DNA of 64,000 bases from Hydnum rufescens UP504 (Eukaryota > Basidiomycota > Agaricomycetes > Cantharellales > Hydnaceae). The DNA is taken from assembly GCA_014904985.1 (NCBI GenBank), contig MU129024.1:99664-163663 (forward strand), read 5' to 3'. This document shows positions 36,094 through 47,399 of this stretch, in pieces. Made by a program: the position numbers and the translations under genes. Numbering within the stretch: position 1 is the first letter of the stretch; every line of letters starts with the position of its first letter. The notes beneath the pieces were generated by a model. The model saw only the letters and a list, made by a program, of their open reading frames with translations. It was not told the origin of the DNA and ran no database searches.

Positions 36094-37404
36094 ATGTTGG
36101 TTTATAAACAGGCAATGGCCTTGCCAGAAGCCCTGCAGTGGCTTGAAGCTTGCATATATGAAATAAACGTGCTTACAAAGATGAACACATTCAAGTGGGT
36201 AGAAAGGCCACCACCAGAATGGCAAGTGGTGGGAAGTTGCTGGGTCTTCAAGGTCAAATGGACTTTGAGTGGTGAAATTGAAAAATTCTGTGCTTGGGTA
36301 GTTGCAAAAGGATATATGGAAGTTCCTGGGTCGACTTCTTTGAGACATATGCCCTGACCATCCAAAAGCAATCATTTCTTGTTATCCTGGCTCTAGCTGT
36401 GAAACTTGATCTAGAGCTTGTCCACTTTGATGTAAAATCAGCTTTCCTAAATCCAGTCCTCAAGCAGCTTATTTGCATGGAACCACCACCTGGTTTCCAT
36501 CCACCTAAGCCTGGACTCATATGGCAACTCCTTCGGAGTCTTTATGGCCTTAAGCAGGCAGTATGCAAGTGGTACCTGGAAATGAGAAGTGAGTTCTCTA
36601 AAATTGGTTGGACTTGAACAGATGTGGACTATGCAGTCTTTGTCCAACAAGACAAAAATGGGAGGAGTATCCTTGGTGCCCATGTTGACAACATCTTACT
36701 AGCCACACCAAAACTCTCTCTCACTCACTGGAAGACCGATCTCCTTGGTACCTTCGATATGCACTATATGGGAGAAATTGGGTGGTTTACTGGAATTTGA
36801 GTTGTATGTGACCACCCCTGACAAGCCATCACCATTCCCCAAGATCTTTATACTTGTAATATCCTTGAGTACTTTGGGATGGATAAAGCCCATCCTACAG
36901 CCACTCTGATGATAGCTAAGCTCAAACAGGAAAAGTTGAGCTCACCTGCTGTTGACACTCAATTCTACCAGTCTATGCTGGGGTCTGTAATGTATGCCAT
37001 GACAGGAACCCAGCCAGACCTTGCCTTTGCTGTTGGTTATCTTAGCCGACATGCTGCAACACCCAGAAATGAGCATTTGGCCGCCCTAAAACAGGTGTAC
37101 CAGTACCTCCTCAAAAACTAAAGATGTGAGTCTCACCTTTGATGGAATGAAACCCAGTATCCTTGAAGGGTTTACAGACTCAGATTGGGTGGGCGACCCG
37201 ACAGACCGAAGATCGATTACAGGAATCTTGTGGACCCTCTGTGGTGCACCTGTTGGCTGGAGTTCTCAAAAACAGTCAACAGTTGTATTGTCCAGCATGG
37301 AAGCAGAATATATTGTGATGACCCAAGGGACTCACAATGCCCTGTGGTTCTGCCACCTGCTCAGTGACCTCGATTACCCTATGTCCCAGCCGACAGTTAT
37401 CTGA
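36094..37404 (+). mobile_element. Ty1/copia retrotransposon relic (RT and RNase H)
   Basis: Broken pieces of a copia polyprotein in order: start of RVT_2 (TFKWVERPPPEWQVVGSCWVFKVK), the RT palm (VHFDVKSAFLNPVLKQLICMEP, GLIWQLLRSLYGLKQAVCKWY), the catalytic strand, then QFYQSMLGSVMYAMTGTQPDLAFAVGYLSRH and the RNase H (EGFTDSDWVGDPTDRRSITG, STVVLSSMEAEYIV). Stops and frame changes near 36350, 36617, 36800 and 37121 break it. The polymerase motif normally YVDD reads HVDN, so it is dead at the active site too. No gag, integrase or LTR was found nearby. Confidence 0.88.
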
Positions 37405-37489
37405 GTAGACAATCAGTCAGCCAGCCTGGACAGCCATCTTCAGTACCTAAGATAGGCCCAAAAATGAGTCACAGGATGGGCCTAGTTAG

Positions 37490-37690
37490 GGTTACAAAAC
37501 CAGGGGCCCAATGGGGCCCCAAAACAATATCAAAAAACATGCAGTAGACTGATTTGGGCCCCAAATTTGGGTATTTTAGGCCTCTGGGGCCCCAATATTC
37601 TTAGGCCTATTGGCCCATTGGGGCCCCATCAAAGTTAGGTGCCCTTTTGGCCTCTGGGGCCCCACTTAGTGAGGAACTTGGTCAAATTTC
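37490..37690. repeat. Cluster of GGGGCCCC palindromes
   Basis: Five copies of the self-complementary core GGGGCCCC or GGGCCCC lie within ~150 bp at 30-45 bp spacing, separated by AT-rich or GGCCT-containing pieces. They follow the copia relic directly and may be part of its end. The same core recurs at both ends of the 5.2 kb foldback. Confidence 0.6.
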
Positions 37691-37730
37691 TCACTAGCCA
37701 ACTTCAATCTGAAGTAAAGATTCTTTATAT

Positions 37731-38500
37731 AACACCATTGATCCAAGATAACTTCGCCCTCCGAGACCTCACAGTGCCCTTTGCATCTTCGGCTGCGGGG
37801 CTCTTCACCAACCCTTCTCCATCGGTTTCTGCATGCCCTCCACCAGTTCTGCTAGATCTTTTCAATTCGGTCTTTGATGATGTGGCGACGTTCTCAAAGT
37901 TGGGACTTGTGGGTCTGGATCGGACGACGCGCGGGAAACTCGCGGATTTGGATGTGGTTCGCTAGTACCCTCGCTGGCCTAGTTGAGGTGGGCGCAGAGC
38001 GCTCCATGGTGAAAAGATGCTAAAGTGAACGTTGTGGGCATTCACTGCCGTTGAGAATTCGCACGAACTGACTGGTCCTCAGGGAGGCGTTCGAATATAC
38101 GAGGCTGAGGTCGAAAAAGTGGGCGATTTGTCGACGTTGGAAGGAGATGAGGACGAAGTAAGAAGCTCCGATCTCAATATGGCTGGCTTGGGCTCTCCCG
38201 CTCAAACTTTACATGGACTTGATATTCGTTTGGTGCGTGTTGTCCTCGTGTTACGTGGATCGTGCTTTGATGGCTCTTCACACAGCGTACAACGTCTTTG
38301 AGCTTCAGCGAGCCCGCGACCTGTTCAAACATTCACTGGCTTGTTCGCAGCCCTTCTAAGGTGTGTACTTAATGTATTTCACCATATTTTCATATTGCTA
38401 ACTATCGAGGGGCCAGCTCATATAAAATGTACGAATCCCAGAGGAGTGAGCTCTTCAAATCGGCGACATAGATGCGAACTGTTCTGGTCTATGGTGACGA
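37731..38500 (+). pseudogene. Degraded partial copy of PEX11 (exons 3-6)
   Basis: Nearly the same sequence as 34095-34860, but with roughly two dozen small differences that are mostly single-base deletions or insertions in short runs (for example in TGCCCC, GCGGGG and GACCCT contexts). The reading frame is lost at once and the 5' exons are missing. The error type resembles uncorrected long-read consensus rather than ordinary sequence divergence. Confidence 0.85.
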
Positions 38501-38841
38501 ATATCCGCCATTGTTCTTAGCAATGCCGGGTTTGCAACGCCCAGACTCTTGGGTCCATCTGATTTCTCTGCTCATCTTCATCATCAGGCAACAATGCCTC
38601 TGCGTTCTGCCTCAGTCGATCGTTAACTTCCTCTGTTGAGGTGCATTGTTCTCGGACCCATATCCAGCCGGTTCACAATATAACTTGACTGTTGATACAC
38701 GATGACATCGCGTAATGCCACCCTGTGTTTTAGTACACGTATCCGTCTGACATCAAATAAATCCCCAACCCAACCCTGGCGGTGGCGATCCTTTGGGATG
38801 GCTGGGCCAAATGAACGATCATTGTTATAGGCTGCCCGAAT
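38501..38841. repeat. Segmental duplication, copy 2a (rest)
   Basis: Continuation of the second copy (matching ~34861-35220). It includes the C-terminal end of the small membrane gene, where loss of one base in the ACCCCAACC run replaces the WGWGFI terminus by another frame. It stops at the N gap. Confidence 0.85.
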
Positions 38842-38866
38842 NNNNNNNNNNNNNNNNNNNNNNNNN
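38842..38866. other. Assembly gap (25 N)
   Basis: Twenty-five undetermined bases, a conventional gap length, inside the second copy of the duplicated segment. Confidence 1.
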
Positions 38867-39767
38867 CTACCAAGGTATGGAATGTAGAACCACAAAATTA
38901 TGCAGCATGTAACCAGGAGTCCACATGATCAGGGGCATTCAGAACCACAGCATCAACCTCTGACAGTGCCTCCTCCAGTTCCCCTCCATCATCATCATCA
39001 GAACTTGCATTATCTGACAATCCATTTATTATCACCAACTCCACAAGGTCTTCAGTCTTGGTGTGAGATCTAGCCTTTTGTAACAATGGCAGCTGTGGCA
39101 TCACATCCCATTCTGGGCCACCGTCAGCTCCTGGCAATGCAACGGCATCAGCCTTCCACTGCAAACCTATATCATTGAGGTAGTGGAGTTTGATCAATAG
39201 GAAGTACTTGATGTCTAGGTCTGAATCAATTTTCAGTACCATATCATCACCCTAAACAAAGACCAAAACACACCGCTGAGACATCAAAGGCCTTCTTTGT
39301 GGCTTAAATTCAGCATTGAACCAAGCATGCAAATTTGAATATTCTGCCCAACATTGGAGCAGGTCTTGCTTGCAGTTGATTATTTCTTGTGCCACACAGA
39401 TATTAGTGCACACTGACTCATCTGCCAGCCAATCAGGAACATTCCCATTGGGAAATCAGCAATATTGGCATCCTGCCAGACTGGCTGATCGACATCCATC
39501 TTCAGGAGACCATCAGGCTCGATCTCTGGGGGACGTAAGCATTGTTTGGAATGCCATTCTTCCCTCTCATGGAAAGAAGTTGCTGAATCTTCTCATTATA
39601 GCGTTTCAGATTTGACTGGATTGCAGGTGTGCAACTTTTGACCGCTGCATTGATGTGAGCATGGTGGTTGTGATCTTAAGTATAGGTGGCGGTCAGGAGA
39701 AAAGGAACACATCATGACAAAGAGTAAATACCTAATTTTCGATTTGCGTGGGCATGATCCAGAGAAC
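38867..39767. other. Foreign 0.9 kb insert splitting the duplicate; unknown ORF (38898-39242, -)
   Basis: Sequence without counterpart in copy 1. On the minus strand, 115 codons begin MVLKIDSDLDIKYFL and have an acidic Asp/Glu run; I recognise no domain. It resembles repeat-derived DNA but I cannot name a class. Confidence 0.45.
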
Positions 39768-40239
39768 TGAAGTTTTTCGAGTTCATTCTGGAGCTCTGCG
39801 ATGCGGCCACGCGCTTCAAGTACGTATTTGTCATGCGCAAGATAGGTTTGCGTTAGGTGAAGAGCCTATGGGAATGTGAAAGTGTTAGATGAAGAGTACA
39901 ATTCAGTTATAGTTTTGGTGGGCTTGGAAGAATAACTCACAATATATACGGCGGGGCCTAGTATAAATATTGGAATCATTGCGGGGACCAGCTCACGGTA
40001 GAATACAAGGTGACCAGATTGACCAGATGGTCGACTAGGCTCCGTTTTCCCTGCGTTCGAATTGGCACGTGTAGTCGAGGAATACGACGCCATCACGGAA
40101 GGGTACGGCGTAGGAGATGCAGGGTAAGGGAAACCCAGGGGGTGTATGGTCGTCCTCCGGGTGACATATCCCAAGCGTGTAAGACATGAAGTTCGGTAGA
40201 TTTGGTGGGGCATTTCGCATCGACGCCGGAAGCAAATCG
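39768..40239 (-). pseudogene. Second copy of the small membrane protein gene (5' part, copy 2b)
   Basis: Matches 35213-35672. It differs from copy 1 mainly by substitutions and a few in-frame indels (an extra 9 bp repeat of GACCAGATT type, one extra codon after ATGGT), so this half looks like a real second allele. Its second exon is split off by the 0.9 kb insert and gap. The open frame runs further upstream than in copy 1. Confidence 0.75.
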
Positions 40240-40407
40240 GTAGCGGCGGCAAGCGCCAATCCCCGACTCTAATGCCTGTGCATGGAGTGATGCTTAGTTA
40301 CTCGGATTAGTGATTTGTGTACACGGAGTGGTGTCTTCGTGTAAGTGGGTTCCCCGCTTTATTGACACCCTCTCGATTAGCCCACACCCATATTAGTCTG
40401 GATACAG

Positions 40408-40758
40408 GTCACGCTTGTGCGTTCTGGTGCTATCGCCGGCGGACACTGGATCCAAACCCCGAACTATGTGCAGATCATTGGCACCGGAGACTTCACGCTC
40501 CTCAACATCCTGGAGAATGAGGCACGGGCAAACTCGATCCTTGCGTGCGTCATGTTGGTCTACACTCCATGTCTCCTTTTATAAGAATGTTCTAGGGTGC
40601 GGATGGAAACGGCAATCCCATGCGCAGGTTTCCCTCTCATTCTCATGTGACGTAGATTGACCTTTTGCGTAGGGGTTCTTGTATTTGGTACGTGGTATGG
40701 CGGCATGCTACGCCAGTATCACGAATGGACAAATTTCATGGGCGTTGTATATTTCTGA
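40408..40758 (+). pseudogene. Fragment of a secreted macrophage-activating-glycoprotein-like gene
   Basis: Three exon-like pieces read VRSGAIAGGHWIQTPNYVQI...GTGDFTLLNI, then GADGNGNPM, then GVLVFGTWYGGMLRQYHEW...TNFMG, joined over two introns of ordinary size. The motif order recalls the basidiomycete secreted proteins annotated as macrophage-activating glycoprotein; this is from memory of the family and not verified. The signal peptide, the N-terminal half and the downstream part are missing, and a stop follows within a few codons. Confidence 0.5.
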
Positions 40759-40817
40759 CATCATTCGAGCGCATGCACCAGAACAGCTCAAAGTTCGACC
40801 AAATCACCCTCGATCGT

Positions 40818-41235
40818 TCATGACGACCACTCCGTCAGCTGTCCCCGAGCTCGATGAGGAAGTCGATCATATTGATTCCCGCTCTTCGATAGATTCAGTG
40901 GCCGAGGAGGCCCTGCGAACGGCCACCACGTCTACCGTGAAGACTTCGGCACTTCATCATGCGAAAAGTGTTCCAAATCGGATGGGTTCCCTAACTCCAC
41001 CGCGGGCATCCTCGACAGCCTCCCCACGATCACCGTCCTTCCCGCATTCCCCAACAAGTGATCTATATCGCTTCAATCCCTCTGAAATCTGTATTGCCTT
41101 GTCGACGACCGGCCCACATCCAACTAATCCTAAAGGAAGTCGACACTCCCACCGGTAAAGCTGCCTCGCCCTGGTGCATCGCTGGACGAGAATTTTCCAT
41201 TACCACCGTGGTGACCGTAAGAAGAATAGGGAATC
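40818..41235 (+). CDS. Hypothetical Ser/Pro-rich protein (possibly partial)
   Basis: An open frame starting MTTTPSAVPELDEEVDHIDS with Ser/Thr/Pro-rich middle (SPRSPSFPHSP), then DLYRFNPSEICIALSTTG and, after a possible short intron, TPTGKAASPWCIAGREFSIT. I do not recognise it. It may be the N-terminus of a gene cut by the transposon complex that begins at ~41.4 kb. Confidence 0.3.
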
Positions 41236-41456
41236 AATAGGGGAAGTGGCCGCGGGGCAGGGCTTCAGGTGAGGAGGACGGCGATGACGGTGACGATGGA
41301 GTCACGATGTGAGCCTTCGTTGAAGATGAGGCGTGAGGATGACGAGAGCCTGTGGACGCGGAGGTCTTGGGCGGCCAAGCATAAACTGCACCTTCCTCCT
41401 GAGAACCCCTCAATTTCTCTTGTTCCTTCATCCCGGTCGCGGAAATGTTATAATCA

Positions 41457-41860
41457 GACTCGCAATTAGACAAGCGGCGGAGCGATCGAGTCACGTGTTC
41501 ACAACTGCGCTCCATCCTCTCCTGTCCTCTATCGCTCTCAATCATTAGTTGCATTAGTTTTGGACCCTCTTTCTCGACTCGCAGTTAGACAAGTGGGGTG
41601 CGATAGAGTCACCTGCTCCCGACTGCGCTCCATGCACTCTCCGTCGAACAGTTGAATACATAAGAGGCAGGTAACTCTGCAGACTGCTTAGCTATGAAAG
41701 CACGGTGTATATTGGACAGCAAGCGAGACGTCTCATTGGAAGCAAAGTATGTGCAGTTGCCGGAGTCTGAGAACGAGGCACGAGTATCAGACTCACAGTT
41801 AGATAAGTGAGTGGTTTGAGTCACACTTCTCCGCTTCAACTTCTGAGACTCAAACTGCTC
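41457..41860. repeat. Three diverged ~65 bp repeats before the DIRS gag
   Basis: Copies begin at 41457, 41576 and 41790 with GACTCGCAATTAGACAAG, GACTCGCAGTTAGACAAG and GACTCACAGTTAGATAAG, each followed ~15 bp later by GAGTCAC and, in the first two, by ACTGCGCTCCAT. They sit immediately upstream of the DIRS-like gag and may be part of its terminal repeat or promoter. Confidence 0.6.
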
Positions 41861-41885
41861 AAGCAAGAATCCTATCATCTTAAGC

Positions 41886-43129
41886 ATGGTTTCTCCTGGC
41901 ATTCTTAACCCTGTTACAAGCCCATTGACTGCTGCAGCATCTGGTGAAGGAGGAGGTCTTGATGTAGCCAGGGCTAGCCCTGCCAGTATCTCAGAGCCGA
42001 CAGTTCAACCTCAGAACAATGTGAATGTTGGCGGCCGGAATGAGGCATGTGAGATGTTCACTTGGCTTGTCACAGCTAGGAACATCTGCCTCAATCAAGT
42101 GATGTCTGAGATGGAGGTCACCAATGCTGTTAATGATTTGCTTGTCGATTGGGATCTCGCCAAAGGGTTAACTCATGCACCTGACAATCAGCCATCCTCT
42201 CCACCCTCCATAACTCTTCCCGGCAAGTCCAGTACTGCTAAACAGAGCACCACTGAGGTTGGGAGCACTGTCCTAACTTCAAGTGAGGTGGTGATCCAAC
42301 CAGGCCGGAGTTTCAATGCCTTGCTGGCTAGTGGGGAGTATGCTGCCCCAGACCTTGTCTGGCATGTTTGTAACTTGCAGTATGCACCTCTCCCCATGTT
42401 TGCCATCAAGGAGATGCATGAATGCCACCTGTTGAATATTGCCTACCCCACAAAAATCGAGGTTGACATCATAACCTCAAAGAAGAAGATTGTTATCAAC
42501 ACTGATGACTTTGCCACAATGGAATGATCTATCACCCATGATGAATTCATTGAATGCTACAAAGGTTTCACTCATGTTCATCAGGAAGTCTTTCCAGCAG
42601 AGGTGCACAGTGACTTTTGTTGATACCAGCAATGCCTTTTCCTTCACAAATTCTTTGACTGCCCTGGTTTGTTCAGTGTCATCTCACGCTTTGATGCCTA
42701 CATGCGTTTGACCTGGATACAACCACATGGCCGCTTTGCAATGGATAGTGATGACACCTTTCGAGTCCTGGAGCGATTTGATCAGGAGGTCTGTGAGGAA
42801 TGTGAGGCTGACACACATAGGCAGCTGGATTCCATGGATTGCCCATCTGGTAGTTGTAGGGAGGATACACATGGGGGTTCTCAGAGGTGCAGTGCCTCCC
42901 CTGGCCCATGGTTTCATACAGGTGATGAGCATGCTCCCTCCTCTGCTCATTGCATCCTCTGTGCAAAGGCAGGACATTTGGCACTGACATGCACTGTCCG
43001 TTCCTCCAAGTGCACCTTCAAGAATGGGGCCCTCACTTCCAAAGCCGACAATTGCTGTGTCTGTTTCTTATTCAACACTGCCAAAGGATGCATTAAAGGT
43101 CATGAGCACAACCATGTCTGCTCTGTCTG
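41886..43129 (+). pseudogene. DIRS-like retroelement, gag part (left half)
   Basis: The first frame (41886-42527, MVSPGILNPV...) leads into a region with frame changes that ends in Cys/His-rich segments: CEECEADTHRQLD, CILCAKAGHLALTC (CCHC-like knuckle) and FNTAKGCIKGHEHNHVCSVC. Such a gag with a terminal Cys/His cluster is typical of basidiomycete DIRS elements. The frame is interrupted exactly at 43129 by the LTR element and resumes at 61891 (LATTHLAQKC, stop 61934-61936), reading straight on when one copy of the 5 bp duplication is removed. Confidence 0.75.
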
Positions 43130-43641
43130 TGTTAATTTGGTAGAGTCCGAATTAGGTTTGGGGCGGTTAAGCAGTCCTGGCAGGGGTTCCGGATTGGGCT
43201 TTGGTCCATGTTTACCTTCGACAGGTTTGCATGTTAGTTCGAAGGTAGGGTCCGGGAATGTTCTAGGATGGGTCTTTAGACATAGGTCCATAGGTCCGGG
43301 TTTTGCCATGACATTAGAAATAAGAGTAAAGTTCTGTGGTAAGGTCATGCAGTGCGAGAATCGCAGTGTACTGTTCCAGTACACTGTGGGTAGCAGCCAA
43401 GTGAGTGGAAAAAGATGCATTTCCGGATCTTCCCGTGGCTAGCTATTTGAGTCTACTTACGTAAACAGATACAAATCTAGCTAAAGCCGGGCAGCACCAA
43501 ACTCCTGTGGAGAAGCTTTCCACCAGAGTGTTTGAGAAGAAAAGGGAAAAAGGAAGTAAGAAAGGAGGGAATACATTGGTTCATAGTAGTAGTGACGTTT
43601 TAATAGGGCCAAGTGCCAGTCGGACTAATATCCCACTAACA
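43130..43641 (-). repeat. 3' LTR of the 18.8 kb element
   Basis: 512 bp. It is ~98% identical to the 61373-61885 LTR, with one indel and 11 transitions, all at CpG sites. Ends TGTTA/TAACA are intact. Confidence 0.96.
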
Positions 43642-43656
43642 ATGCCCCCCAGTCTG
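43642..43656 (-). other. Polypurine tract of the LTR element
   Basis: On the minus strand, GACTGGGGGGCAT directly abuts the TGTTAGTGGG start of the 3' LTR. This is the expected second-strand priming site and fixes the element orientation. Confidence 0.7.
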
Positions 43657-43965
43657 GCGGAACGAAGGCTTTAATGTCGGTCGGAGTGTCCCCATCGGTC
43701 GTTCGGGTGCCTGTCCTCATCGCTGTCGTAAGAGCTATGGTATCAATCCCTATGTACTTCCGAACGTATAGCCCTTCTTTGAGGCCCACTGGTTCCTGCA
43801 CAAGCCATTTCCAGTTCCGTTCATTCATGGGGATGGAGTCGATCCAGCCTAGGGGAAAGGTCCCCAGTTGGATCACGGGGGCCTCTTGCCAAGAGCCATC
43901 TGCGGCATTTACGAAGGGTACGCTGCCCACTATTTGGGGCCGGGGTGGTAAAAGTGTTTGAGGTG

Positions 43966-44838
43966 TCAAGTAGGAAGCCATCGTATTGGGCCAGCCGAGT
44001 AATACCAATCTAGGGTTTGTGATGGGGAGTTTCGATGATTTTTGATCTCTTCATATGAAGATTCCTGTGGTCGAGTTCGACATTCCGATGAACGTGGCTG
44101 TCTGGACGTGCCGGACTGGTGTGAGGCTTCCTCGTGCTGGTGCGGGGTTTCTTCGTTGGGTTGCCAGTGTCTGTCACTCTCCAGTATTCCTGGGATACAG
44201 TTGGGCCCTGTATGAGGGTCTCTTTGACAGCCCCTTGACACCATTCGGGAGGCATAATCGGTGTAGACTGGGGCAGGTTCAGAATATCTGACCATGGATG
44301 GGGCTGGTAATGTGGGCAGAGTATCCCACCACTTGTCTGGGTCCATGTCGCTCCTCAAGGTATTTTCAGAGGGTTCCGTAGTAGGATTGTCATCTTCCCA
44401 CGTTGGTGAGGACATGGGTATGTCGAATGATGGGACGGTAGGTTCTGTGACATCTCCCTCCAGTAGTGGTTTGGTATTCATGGTTTGATGTTCTGCGGCC
44501 GTCATGAAGGTACCATCTGGCCGGTAGTACACTGCAGAGTACAGGTGTTTTGTAGCATTGTCCAGGACATCAAAGTTGTCTGGACGTGGTGGCGGCCCTG
44601 GGAATATGTCTTCCCACTTGTAGGTTTTGCGACTATCCATTCCCAGAAATGGCGGAGCCTCTCCTTCGAAGGAGTCGCATAGGATGAGTGGTTCCCATAG
44701 TCTGGCCTCATTAGTCGCAAAGTAGCCGTCTTGTATCAGTACTAGTTGGGATTCTGGTAGAGCTTCGGTTGTATGGATGGTATGGCTGGAGTCAGCGAAC
44801 GCACACAGTCTATATGCATGTAACTGTTTCCAGAGCAA
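43966..44838 (-). CDS. Extra 3' ORF of the LTR element, unknown function
   Basis: 290-codon open frame between chromodomain and 3' LTR. It includes LILCDSFEGEAPPFLGMDSR, HLYSAVYYRPDGTFMTAAEH and KWWDTLPTLPAPSM, with a Pro/Thr/Glu-rich tail. A shorter frame (44008-43625) continues with WLVQEPVGLKEGLYVRKYIG. It is remarkably open compared with pol, which has several stops. I know no domain for it; it may be a lineage-specific accessory ORF. Confidence 0.5.
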   Translation of the reverse strand: MLWKQLHAYRLCAFADSSHTIHTTEALPESQLVLIQDGYFATNEARLWEPLILCDSFEGEAPPFLGMDSRKTYKWEDIFPGPPPRPDNFDVLDNATKHLYSAVYYRPDGTFMTAAEHQTMNTKPLLEGDVTEPTVPSFDIPMSSPTWEDDNPTTEPSENTLRSDMDPDKWWDTLPTLPAPSMVRYSEPAPVYTDYASRMVSRGCQRDPHTGPNCIPGILESDRHWQPNEETPHQHEEASHQSGTSRQPRSSECRTRPQESSYEEIKNHRNSPSQTLDWYYSAGPIRWLPT

Positions 44839-45437
44839 GGTACTCGTGGTCTCGTTGCAGACTTAGTCCAGATGAAACCAATGGGGGCACTCAGAAGCCA
44901 TGGAACGGCAGGCATATCTTTGGATCGTCCATACGGGGGATGAGAACTAATGAATAGCCAGTGTGCGACGACATAGTTGGAGTATGCCAAAAGTACTGTG
45001 ATTATTCATGTGATTTGGAGGTAGCGGGCATGGAGAGCGTCGCTACAATACCAGGGTTTGAACAGGTTTTCGAATCGTGGGTGGTCAGGTGCATCGATAT
45101 GGTAATGGATATTTCTGATATAGATAGGGATCAGGAGGTTGGAGCTCCATTCATTTTCCTCTGCTTGACCCCAGGTGTAGTCCCACAATGATCGAAGGGC
45201 ATCCAGGCATTCCTTTCTGACGACAGCTTGTTTGTTTTCATCTCATGTTTTGCAAATCGGTTGTAGGAAGGTCAGTACGAATGCTGCCAGTAGACTAAGT
45301 GGTTGCACAGAGGTAATCAGTTCAAATGAGGGCCGTTGTCCTAAGATATCCAATATTCCCATATGTCCTGACTGGGTGAGATGTGCGATTGGTGGCGTAA
45401 GGACGTGGTGGTAAGTCTTGTGGAAGGTATAGCCGTA

Positions 45438-45765
45438 TCATGCCTCTCCCACATAACGGGCTGGACTATGGTCTTGGAAATCGGTACAGGACCTCATGTT
45501 GGGGTTAGGGAACGGTGTGTCATTCTCAAACCTGGCTATCACCGTGAACAGGACAGGTAGGACTCCGGGGTCCGGGATAATGTTAGTGGCTGTGCGATCC
45601 TTGAACTCCTTCACTACCTCCGGAGTGTTACATAGGTCTCGATTGGATTGCCATGAGTCATGTTCGGGTCCGTATCTGTGCCAACGAACCTGGTACTCCA
45701 CGGCACATTTTTTCTTGTTGTACCATGAACCTATAATCCTCTCTACTTCGTATTCTTCTGAAGTC
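45438..45765 (-). pseudogene. Chromodomain of the LTR element
   Basis: EYEVERIIGSWYNKKKCAVEYQVRWHRYGPEHDSWQSNRDL, followed by TPEVVKEFKD, is a classic retroelement chromodomain with the aromatic-cage region (Y, W, W). Such domains steer integration to methylated-histone chromatin. It lies ~1.6 kb beyond the integrase end instead of directly after it, because non-coding sequence (45960-47395) separates them. Confidence 0.85.
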
Positions 45766-45959
45766 TTTAGACCATCCCAAGGATTTGCCAGTGTGGGTCG
45801 GTCCTTATCTTGGGACTGGTATAGAAGAAGGATTGGGAGCTCTGATGACTGTCAAATCAAACTCTGGTTCAGCCAGTGTGTAGATGGGAGACTGTATTTC
45901 TGTTGTTATTCGTTGGGCTGGTTCGCTCTGATGGTTGATCACTCTCTAACAAGTTAGGT

Positions 45960-47398
45960 ATGGTATTCAGTGGAGGATAAGATTGTGGTATGGACTAGCT
46001 ATAGTCAATGATATATCGTGGGATGCTTGTGAAAGGCTTATATGTGTTGTATTGAACTGTTTACTGCTATTTGTAGGTACCTATTTGTGTCCTCCTGGTC
46101 AAAATGCAGATTCTAAAGAGGACTCTAGACTAGTTTAAGCTTGATTTAGTATGTCAATGTGTTTCTTTCTTCTTCTGACTTAACTTTGTTTTTACTCACC
46201 TTTCCTTGGATGTCCAGCAACTCTAACCTTAGGTTCTGCAACTATCCTTGGCTCAGTATTTCGCGTAGAGGGCTTCCAGTGACTTAGTCTTAACAACCTT
46301 GTATATGACTTAGCTCCAGATGGCTTTAGATCAGTACTCTCTTAAGATGCAAGCAGATTTGTAGACAGTAGTATATTCCAGTAGTGAGAAGATGATGGGG
46401 GGATACAGGAAAATCTACCAGCTTTTATACCTTTCTGAAGGTGGCTGTGTTTAAAGAATATGACTCACTCCTAGGTGAGTCATATGTGAGAACAATAGGG
46501 TTGTCAAGGAGGGTGAGTCATTCATAAAGTGGTTGCATGATAGGTGAGTCATTCATAAAGTGGTTGCAAGGAGGGTGAGTCATTCATAAACAGAACAAAA
46601 GGGTTGCTAAGAAGGTGTTATCTTTCATAAAGTGGTTGCAAGGAGGGTGAGTCATTCATAAACAGAACAAAAGGGTAGTCAAGGGAGTGTTATCTTTCTT
46701 ATCTGTGAGGTTCTAGAAGTTATTTGTGGCAATGGGAGATGAAATCAAAGGATATTTCCGAGTTCTTGGAGATTAATTTGTTTGTAGTCCAGTGGTTAAG
46801 ATGTTTTTGTTGCTGGTTGATAATGGGGACAAGTGCATGGGATGGGATTTGATGCAGAAACAACAGTTTACATCCATAATAGACGTTCTTGGTATCATTC
46901 GATGCGGATTTTTAACAGCTTTCTGGGCGCGGTGGTTCCGAGCAGATCCGGTGTAAACCGACAGAGAAATTCGTTTTTTACTGATGGGTGTTGATTCTGA
47001 TAGTAATATTGTTCTGTAGAGTTCAGTTTTGATCTGTTCTTTGTGTGCTTAGTACCGTTGGATGCGGATTTTTTATATCTTTCCAGGCGTGGTTGTTCCG
47101 AGAGGATTGGATGCGAACTGACGGAGAAATTCGTTTTTTACTGAAAATCCCGGATTTTGACAGTAATATTGGTCTGGAGAGTGCATTTCTGGTCCGTTCG
47201 ACTTGTGTTTGGTACCGTTCGAAAGGTGTGAATCGTAGCTTTCTAAGCGTTATATGGGCGTACCTCTCCGATCAAAACTGACGGAGTTATAGAACGAATT
47301 CAATTTCTGCGCATAGCCGTAATTAATTTCGTAATTGGTCATGTGATCATCCAAAGGCTGGGAGTGGTGTGATTTCGCGTTTTCTGATACTGGATGTT
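45960..47398. repeat. Non-coding insertion-like block with two tandem repeat families
   Basis: 1.4 kb without ORF between integrase and chromodomain. At 46470-46700 a ~26 bp unit (GTGAGTCATTCATAAAGTGG, GAACAAAAGGGTTG) is repeated. At 46889-47280 a ~160 bp unit starting near GGTACCGTTCGATGCGGAT recurs three times. The same ~160 bp unit is found twice in the separate insert at 49756-50933, and their right ends also look alike (TTTATC-TTCCA-CACC against TTTATCCCTCCAACACC). I infer a second insertion of the same repeat family, but I could not define its target duplication. Confidence 0.6.
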
Positions 47399-47399
47399 T

